A program made the position numbers and the translations under genes. A model generated the notes under the pieces. It did no database searches. It was given only the letters and a program-made list of their open reading frames with translations, and was not told where the DNA came from. Source: Anaerolineales bacterium (GTDB lineage: Bacteria > Chloroflexota > Anaerolineae > 4572-78 > NAK82). Taken from it: 10,124 bases of DNA. Of this stretch, positions 5,269-10,124 are shown one piece after another. The DNA lies in contig JAHELX010000174.1 of the NCBI GenBank assembly GCA_024643945.1, positions 1 to 10,124 of the forward strand, given 5' to 3'. Position 1 is the stretch's first letter. Each line of letters starts with the position of its first letter.

Positions 5269-6795
5269 CTACGAATGGCGACCAGGCACGACCATCCGCC
5301 GGTGCGGCGCGCCGCGCCGTTCAGAAACGGAACGGCGTCCAAAGAATGGGCGAAGCCAAGATGTCAGGCCCAGGCGAGCATCCCATAACCCCTGCATTCC
5401 CACGTAACCAAAGCCGCCGACGTACAGCAGTAGAAAGGGGACAGCGAACATATTCCCCTTCCACACAGCCACGCCCACGGTCGCCATCGCGTAAGCCGCC
5501 AATGCCAGCTCAGCGACGACCAGGCCATCCAGAGGCAGTGCGTACCGGCTATCAAGCCAGCGATCGTCTCGCCTCTCGATGCGAAATTTAGGCGTGCGGC
5601 GGAACACGTTGCCCACGCCTAACAGCGCCTCGATCACGGCCCGAGTGTTGCTCAGGGCCACTCCAGTCCCCAACAACATCAGCCCCGGCATAAAAGCGTA
5701 ACGCCTCGGCCACTCGCGCGAATAGAGCGCTCGCTGCGAGATAGCATACATCAGCGGTGGCCCCAAGCTCACCAGGCTGAGAAGCCCGAGCGGCCCATGT
5801 AAATGACCAGCGACGAGCATCAATGGCAAGCTAACCAGCAAAAGCAGCACCATCAGCGGATGAATCAAGTATGTGCTCAGATGAACCAATGCCTGCCAGC
5901 GCACCACCAGCGGCAATCTGGCAGCAAGCACCGGCCAGGCCAGCTTCTTCAGGCACTGAATGGACCCTTTGGCCCAGCGGAACTGCTGCCGCTTAAAGGC
6001 AGCCAGTTGGGGCGGAATCTCAGCCGGGGCTGCCACGTCGGGCAGAAAGAGAAATTGCCAGCCACGCAACTGAGCCCGGTAGCTCAAGTCCAGGTCTTCG
6101 GAGATGGTGTCGCCCTGCCAGCCCCCGGCATCGGTGATGCAACGCCGGCGCCAGACGCCGGCCGTGCCGTTGAAGTTCATCAACAGCCCCGATCGCTGGC
6201 GTGCTGTCTGTTCTATCGTAAAGTGCCCGTCGAGAGCGATAGCCTGAGCACGGGTGAGCAGGGAATAGTCACGATTCAGGTGCGCCCAGCGAGTCTGGAT
6301 CATGCCCAACCGCGGCTGATCCAAGAAATAAGGAATGGTCTGGCGTAACCAGTCAGCATCAGGCACAAAATCGGCGTCGAAGATGGCGATGAACTCGCCC
6401 TTAGCGCTCTTCAGTCCCTGCCTCAATGCTCCGGCCTTAAAGCCACGCCGGCCAGTGCGATGCACCAGTTCAATGTCAATCCCCTGGGTGCGATAGTTAT
6501 CCACGCTTGCCTGAGCAATCGCCGTCGTTTCGTCTGTCGAATCGTCTAACACCTGAATTTGCAGCCGGTCTCGGGGCCAGTCGAGCCGGACGACTGAATC
6601 AATGAGACGTTCTACAACTAGCGCTTCGTTAAAGATAGGAAGCTGCACCGTTACTCGGGGAAAACGCCCGATCTCCGGGCGAGGCGGCGAGTCTTGACGG
6701 TGGCGGAGAAAGAGTAGGGTAAGGATCCAGGAATTGAGGGCATACACGGTCAAAAACAGAGCCGCCCCCACGTAAATTATTTCGAGTGCCGACAA
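5269..6795 (-). CDS. membrane glycosyltransferase family 2 (cellulose synthase-like)
   Basis: A processive-type GT2 of about 508 residues from the chosen start. An N-terminal membrane segment (about residues 4-30) precedes the cytoplasmic catalytic domain. The domain shows VQLPIFNE, VLDDSTDET (D84-D85), the metal-binding FDADF (D140-A-D142), ISEDLDLSYR (catalytic acidic pair E233-D234) and QQFRWAKG (270-277). The Q(Q/R)xRW and FRRTPKF (398-404) motifs place it with cellulose- or mannan-synthase-like enzymes. Roughly five more membrane helices follow (near 303-330, 334-353, 366-390, 421-445 and 449-470), and the tail is Arg-rich. It should polymerise or transfer a sugar at the inner membrane. 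The sugar is unknown, and no PilZ domain or BcsB/C partner is nearby. TTG at 6795 has AGGAG 8 nt upstream. An upstream TTG at 6855 would add 20 polar, unconserved residues. Confidence 0.88.
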   Translation of the reverse strand: MSALEIIYVGAALFLTVYALNSWILTLLFLRHRQDSPPRPEIGRFPRVTVQLPIFNEALVVERLIDSVVRLDWPRDRLQIQVLDDSTDETTAIAQASVDNYRTQGIDIELVHRTGRRGFKAGALRQGLKSAKGEFIAIFDADFVPDADWLRQTIPYFLDQPRLGMIQTRWAHLNRDYSLLTRAQAIALDGHFTIEQTARQRSGLLMNFNGTAGVWRRRCITDAGGWQGDTISEDLDLSYRAQLRGWQFLFLPDVAAPAEIPPQLAAFKRQQFRWAKGSIQCLKKLAWPVLAARLPLVVRWQALVHLSTYLIHPLMVLLLLVSLPLMLVAGHLHGPLGLLSLVSLGPPLMYAISQRALYSREWPRRYAFMPGLMLLGTGVALSNTRAVIEALLGVGNVFRRTPKFRIERRDDRWLDSRYALPLDGLVVAELALAAYAMATVGVAVWKGNMFAVPFLLLYVGGFGYVGMQGLWDARLGLTSWLRPFFGRRSVSERRGAPHRRMVVPGRHS

Positions 6796-6900
6796 CGGAT
6801 GGTCTCCTGCAATGGTAGTTGATGACTGATGACCAGTGCCAGATAGCTGATGCAAATGAAATGCACCTATTTGTTATCAGCCAATGGCAACAACCTGCTG

Positions 6901-6928
6901 AGTATACCACCGTTCGCGGGTCAAACAA
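6901..6928 (-). promoter_or_regulatory. weak candidate promoter for GT2
   Basis: On the minus strand, TATACT (6906 to 6901) has TTGTTT (6928 to 6923) 16 bp upstream. A better-looking TTGACC (6924 to 6919) is too close, with a 12-bp spacer. The call rests mainly on the -10 box and its position upstream of the glycosyltransferase. Confidence 0.35.
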
Positions 6929-6929
6929 A

Positions 6930-6968
6930 ATTACGCCACCCGGTTATACCCAACGCACGGGTATTATA
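6930..6968 (-). repeat. intergenic palindromic repeat, copy 2
   Basis: Read on the minus strand it runs TATAATACCCG, TGCG, TTGGGTATAACCG, GG, TGGCGTAAT. It matches copy 1 except for a shorter loop and two bases. ATACCC/GGGTAT arms give it dyad symmetry. It sits upstream of the glycosyltransferase, just behind the weak promoter candidate. Confidence 0.75.
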
Positions 6969-7119
6969 AAATCCGCTATGCTGGCGAGAGGATGATTTGA
7001 GTTTTTTAATCTTCCTTTAATCTATTCTTCATCTTCTATTAATATGAGAAGCTTATTATATGAGCGTAAAAGTTAATACCTCCTTCCTCAGAGGCAAAAA
7101 GAACCTCCCTCCCAAACAA

Positions 7120-7148
7120 AAGACCCGTGTAGTGGCAGCACGGGTCTT
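7120..7148 (-). terminator. intrinsic terminator of rpiA
   Basis: On the minus strand the stem AAGACCCGTG / CACGGGTCTT (10 bp, perfect) with a 9-nt loop begins 3 nt after the rpiA stop codon and is followed by TTGTTTG. Stem, loop and T-rich tail fit a canonical Rho-independent terminator. Confidence 0.9.
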
Positions 7149-7151
7149 CTG

Positions 7152-7859
7152 TTATTTGGCACGATGTAATACGCGCACACCATCCATGCCGGCTACCACC
7201 ACGTCTGTCGCCATCCCTAGGAAGAGACCATGTTCCAACACCCCCGGACGTTCGATGAGTTGCCGGGCCAGCGAAAACGGATCGGGGATGCCGGCGGGAA
7301 AGGTGCAATGGATAATGTAGTTGCTATTGTCGGTGACGTAAGGCGTGCCATCGGCCTCGCGACGCAGTTCGGCGCGACAACCCAGGCTCTCCAGCCAACG
7401 AGCATGCACCTCCCACGCGAACTGAGTCACCTCCACCGGCAGCGGTCCGCGGCTGCCCAGTCGCTGTACCAGCTTCGACTCGTCCACTACTACCACAAAG
7501 CGCCGTGCTGCAATCTCCACGATCTTCTCACGCAGCAGCGCCCCGCCCAGCCCCTTGATCAGATTGAAGGCCGGATCTACCTCGTCGGCGCCGTCAATGA
7601 CCAGATCCAAGACCGGATGCTCGATGAGCGTAGCCAGCGGGATGCCCAGCGCCCGAGCGTGCGCTGCGGTCCGATCCGAGGTAGGCACGCCCACAATCCT
7701 CTGCAACACCCCCGACTGCATTCGCTCTCCGATTATGTCAACTACATAGCGGTTCGTAGAGCCGGTCCCTAGACCCAGGACCATACCACTCTGGACAAAA
7801 TCCACGGCCCTTTCGGCCGCCAGTCGTTTGAACTCTGCAATGGCACTCACGTCGTTCAC
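7152..7859 (-). CDS. rpiA: ribose-5-phosphate isomerase A
   Basis: Interconverts ribose 5-phosphate and ribulose 5-phosphate in the non-oxidative pentose phosphate pathway, in the cytoplasm. The 235-residue length is normal. Family motifs are GLGTGSTN (29-36, phosphate-binding), the VGVPTS segment (57-61), IDGADEVD (88-95, with D89 and D92), and KGLGGALLREK (102-112), whose E111 matches the catalytic base and whose K102 is a substrate-binding residue. DESKLV (126-131) is also conserved. The start is GTG at 7859 with AGGATG 8 nt upstream. A second in-frame GTG three codons later is an alternative. It follows transketolase on the same strand after a 102-nt gap and may be co-transcribed with it, although repeat copy 3 and a small hairpin lie between. 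It ends at a canonical terminator. Confidence 0.96.
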   Translation of the reverse strand: MNDVSAIAEFKRLAAERAVDFVQSGMVLGLGTGSTNRYVVDIIGERMQSGVLQRIVGVPTSDRTAAHARALGIPLATLIEHPVLDLVIDGADEVDPAFNLIKGLGGALLREKIVEIAARRFVVVVDESKLVQRLGSRGPLPVEVTQFAWEVHARWLESLGCRAELRREADGTPYVTDNSNYIIHCTFPAGIPDPFSLARQLIERPGVLEHGLFLGMATDVVVAGMDGVRVLHRAK

Positions 7860-7867
7860 GTGGGGAT

Positions 7868-7898
7868 CATCCTGTTATACCCAACGCCCATGGGTGTA
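7868..7898 (-). repeat. intergenic palindromic repeat, copy 3 (diverged)
   Basis: On the minus strand it reads TACACCC, ATGGG, CGTTGGGTATAAC, AGGATG. It shares the CGTTGGGTATAAC core and a GG.TG flank with copy 2, while the outer arm is diverged (ACACCC/GGGTAT still pairs with one G-U). It overlaps the rpiA ribosome-binding site and ends 8 nt before its GTG start. Confidence 0.6.
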
Positions 7899-7913
7899 CT
7901 CCCCTCCGGGGAG
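7899..7913 (-). terminator. small GC-rich hairpin in the tkt-rpiA gap
   Basis: A 6-bp stem CTCCCC / GGGGAG around a 3-nt loop, 49 nt after the transketolase stop and directly next to repeat copy 3. No T-tract follows on the minus strand, so it may attenuate or stabilise rather than terminate. It could instead be part of a larger structure with the repeat. Confidence 0.3.
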
Positions 7914-7961
7914 AATTTCCGAGAAAATTGGGCGACATATTGCTCTTACGACCGGGGATTT

Positions 7962-10001
7962 CTACGTGCGGGCATTATACTGGCGCGCCTTGTCCAACAC
8001 AGCCAATGCCTGCAACGCCACATTTTCGCCAGTGAAACCGAGCTGCTCAAAAATAGTCTTGTAGGGTGCTGATGCACCAAAACGATTAAGCCCGACTACG
8101 TATCCCTGCGGGCCGACGTATCGCTCCCATCCGAGGGGAACGGCCGCCTCAACCGCCAGCCGGGCCGTCACATCTGGTGGCAACACTTGAGCCTGGTAAT
8201 CAGACGGCTGCCGTTCGAAAAGCTCCCAACTGGGCATACTGACCACCCGCGCCCTCACCCCTTGCGCCGCCAATCGTTCGCGGGCATCGAGAGCCACCTG
8301 GACTTCGGAACCGCTGGCGATGAGGATTAAGTCAGGCGTGCCATCCGCGCCGGCCAACACGTAAGCCCCGCGCTTCAAGCCCTCGGCCGGGGCCAGGGCA
8401 GATCGGTCGAGAATGGGCAGCTTCTGTCGGGTTAGTAGCAAGGCCACCGGTCCCTCTTGGTACTCCAGCGCCATGCGCCAGGCTTCGACTGTCTCCGTGG
8501 CATCGGCCGGCCGGACGACGATCAATTTCGGGATGGCACGCAGCGCAGGCAGGTGCTCCACCGGCTGGTGGGTGGGGCCATCTTCCCCCAGCCCTACACT
8601 GTCATGAGTGAAGACGTAAACCACCGGCAGCTCCATCATCGCCGCCAGCCGGATGGTCGGGCGCATATAGTCAGAGAAGACCAGAAAGGTACCGCCGTAA
8701 GGGATCACCCCTCCGTGCAGCGCCAGGCCGTTTAGAATACCTCCCATGGTGTGCTCACGCACGCCAAAATGGATGTTGCGCCCACCAAACTGGCCAGTTT
8801 GTAGCCAGGGGTAGCTCTTCAACTCGGTGTTGTTGGAAGGGGTGAGATCGGCCGAGCCACCTATCAGGGTGGGTAGCACCGGTGCAATGGCATTGAGCAC
8901 CTTGCCTGAAGCAGAACGAGTAGCCAGCGGCCCATCCGCCGGACCAAACGTGGGCAACGCCTCTTCCCACCCTGCGGGCAATTCACCTGACCAAACCTGA
9001 TGCCACAGCTCAGCCAAGTCGGGGTATTCGACTGCATAGCGGTCAAAGAGATTTTGCCATTCCGCCTCAAGTGCCTGACCGCGGGGAATCGCTTCGCGGT
9101 AGTGAGCCAATGCTTGTTCGGGGATGTAGAATTGGGCGTCAGATGGCCAGCCCAGGTTTTCCTTGGTCAGCCGAACTTCCTCCTCACCCAGGGGCGCGCC
9201 ATGCGCTGCGGCAGTGTCCTGCTTGTTGGGACTACCATACGCGATATGGGTTCGGCAGGCGATGAGGGAGGGGCGGTTGGTCTCGGCCCGAGCAGCGCGA
9301 AGGGCCCTGGCAACAGCCTCCCGATGATACCCGTCCACCTGTTGCACATGCCAGCCGTAAGCCCCAAAACGGGCGCAGCGATCTTCGGTAAAGGTCAGCT
9401 CGGTGGGACCGTCAATGGAGATGTGATTGTCGTCGTAAAGATAGATGAGCTTGCCCAGTCCCAGGTGCCCCGCCAACGAGGCCGCTTCGTGGGATATACC
9501 TTCCATCAAGTCCCCATCGGTGACGATAGCGTAGATATAATGATCTACAATGGGATAGCCTGGCCGGTTAAAGATCTCGGCCAGGAAGCGCTCGGCGATG
9601 GCCATGCCCACGCCGTTCGCGAATCCCTGTCCCAATGGACCGGTTGTCGTCTCCACGCCGGGCGTGAGACCATACTCAGGGTGTCCCGGCGTGCGACTGT
9701 CCCACTGGCGGAAGTTCATCAGTTCTTCCAGGGGTAAGTCATAGCCGGTCAGATGCAACAGACTATAGAGCAGCATCGAGCCGTGCCCGCCGGACAACAC
9801 GAAGCGATCACGATCCGGCCAGTCGGGATTGGCCGGATTGTGTTTAAGAAATTGAGTCCAAAGCACGTATGCAACATCGGCTATGCCCATGGGCAAACCG
9901 GGATGGCCTGAATTGGCCTTTTGCACAGCATCCATGGCAAGCGTACGAACGGTGTTAACGCAAAGCTGGTCGAGTGTATCGGTCGTTGAGATGTCGCTCA
10001 T
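7962..10001 (-). CDS. tkt: transketolase
   Basis: A thiamine diphosphate enzyme of 679 residues that moves two-carbon units between sugar phosphates. It links the pentose phosphate pathway with glycolysis and, in autotrophs, serves the Calvin cycle. The full length and all three domains are present. Catalytic and cofactor residues are visible: H33 (SGHPG), H73 (SGGHG), H107 (TPGHPEYG), D162 and N192 of the ThDP/metal motif (TDGDLMEG ... DDNHISIDG), H267 (AAAHGAP), E416 (FGVREH), H466 (FTHDS), and D474 and H478 (GEDGPTHQP). The usual GDG triplet reads TDG, keeping the metal-binding Asp. I recall SDG variants of this motif in related bacteria, so this is not a defect. The ATG at 10001 has GAGGGG about 7 nt upstream and a consensus-like promoter further up. 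rpiA follows downstream. Confidence 0.97.
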   Translation of the reverse strand: MSDISTTDTLDQLCVNTVRTLAMDAVQKANSGHPGLPMGIADVAYVLWTQFLKHNPANPDWPDRDRFVLSGGHGSMLLYSLLHLTGYDLPLEELMNFRQWDSRTPGHPEYGLTPGVETTTGPLGQGFANGVGMAIAERFLAEIFNRPGYPIVDHYIYAIVTDGDLMEGISHEAASLAGHLGLGKLIYLYDDNHISIDGPTELTFTEDRCARFGAYGWHVQQVDGYHREAVARALRAARAETNRPSLIACRTHIAYGSPNKQDTAAAHGAPLGEEEVRLTKENLGWPSDAQFYIPEQALAHYREAIPRGQALEAEWQNLFDRYAVEYPDLAELWHQVWSGELPAGWEEALPTFGPADGPLATRSASGKVLNAIAPVLPTLIGGSADLTPSNNTELKSYPWLQTGQFGGRNIHFGVREHTMGGILNGLALHGGVIPYGGTFLVFSDYMRPTIRLAAMMELPVVYVFTHDSVGLGEDGPTHQPVEHLPALRAIPKLIVVRPADATETVEAWRMALEYQEGPVALLLTRQKLPILDRSALAPAEGLKRGAYVLAGADGTPDLILIASGSEVQVALDARERLAAQGVRARVVSMPSWELFERQPSDYQAQVLPPDVTARLAVEAAVPLGWERYVGPQGYVVGLNRFGASAPYKTIFEQLGFTGENVALQALAVLDKARQYNART

Positions 10002-10072
10002 TGTCGTTCCCCTCGATCTTTACTGATGGTGGTTTTTAAGCCACGGCCTGCCCTTATAAGATAACAGGCGAT

Positions 10073-10101
10073 ATTGTAGCATGGTGTGAGAACGAAGTCA
10101 A
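10073..10101 (-). promoter_or_regulatory. sigma70 promoter for tkt (and possibly rpiA)
   Basis: On the minus strand, TTGACT (10101 to 10096) is followed by exactly 17 bp and TACAAT (10078 to 10073). Transcription would start near 10066, about 65 nt before the transketolase ATG. Each hexamer matches five of six consensus bases. Confidence 0.8.
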
Positions 10102-10124
10102 CGTAATCTGGCTTACCACGATGA

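Larger units (their letters stand above)
6796..7119. other. intergenic region between GT2 and rpiA terminator
   Basis: About 320 bases with no convincing gene. It holds, in order, the GT2 ribosome-binding site, a candidate GT2 promoter (6901-6928), repeat copy 2 (6930-6968), and an AT-rich segment (about 6990-7075) much poorer in GC than its surroundings. Open frames across it lack homology-like features and usable ribosome-binding sites. Confidence 0.6.

Noticed and set aside
6855..6873. TTG at 6855 as the GT2 start
   Set aside because: The added 20 residues are polar and repetitive, and its ribosome-binding site is weak. TTG at 6795 has AGGAG at good spacing directly before the first membrane helix.
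9000..9737. 245-codon open frame on the plus strand opposite transketolase
   Set aside because: Antisense shadow. The minus-strand frame carries the conserved ThDP and active-site motifs throughout.
9518..9758. TDG in place of GDG in the transketolase cofactor motif as a possible inactivating change
   Set aside because: The metal-binding Asp (D162) and following Gly are kept, and SDG/TDG forms of this motif occur in other bacterial transketolases as I recall them.
1..10124. CRISPR arrays, transposases, phage genes, toxin-antitoxin or defence modules
   Set aside because: No direct-repeat arrays, no recognisable mobile or defence gene, and every long gene belongs to a housekeeping or metabolic family.

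Overview
The window reads as an ordinary, densely packed stretch of bacterial chromosome with moderately high GC. It contains no phage, transposase, CRISPR or toxin-antitoxin genes. The gene set (bactofilin, a COG3375-type acetyltransferase, a single-subunit membrane GT2 glycosyltransferase, a one-piece transketolase with a [S/T]DGDLMEG cofactor motif, and an M20 peptidase of the MDxFEYL...VNxDSPT type) fits an environmental Chloroflexota-like bacterium. That assignment is inference from recognised families, not from a marker gene. Several sigma70-type promoters with exact 17-bp spacers are readable, so gene starts can be judged better than usual.

Layout, left to right. (1) 1-344: the 5' part of a minus-strand tRNA-Leu, cut at the window edge just before the anticodon. 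Its promoter lies back to back with a plus-strand promoter and a leader of about 200 nt. (2) 345-965 (+): a metallo-beta-lactamase-fold hydrolase of the glyoxalase II-like group. (3) 1064-4462 (-): a tight four-gene operon, transcribed right to left: COG3375 acyltransferase, GNAT acetyltransferase, M20 metallopeptidase/deacylase, PIG-L (LmbE) deacetylase. (4) 4463-4773: divergent promoter region. (5) 4774-5181 (+): bactofilin. (6) 5182-5268: an intergenic repeat, then a strong hairpin terminator between convergent genes. (7) 5269-6795 (-): membrane glycosyltransferase 2. (8) 6796-7119: intergenic region with a second repeat copy and an AT-rich island. (9) 7152-10001 (-): transketolase followed by ribose-5-phosphate isomerase A, two enzymes of the non-oxidative pentose phosphate pathway, with a third repeat copy between them. 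(10) 10002-10124: the transketolase promoter.

Functional reading. The two right-hand genes are central carbon metabolism. The bactofilin and GT2 are cell-envelope or cytoskeleton genes that converge on a shared terminator. The four-gene operon combines two acyl transferases with two hydrolases that remove acyl groups. It resembles part of the known Geobacillus-type route that turns D-amino acids into L-amino acids through N-succinyl intermediates, but the racemase is not in the window. The least expected non-coding signal is a family of three related palindromic intergenic sequences sharing a GTTGGGTATAAC core. I see no clear new defence, mobile or biosynthetic system.
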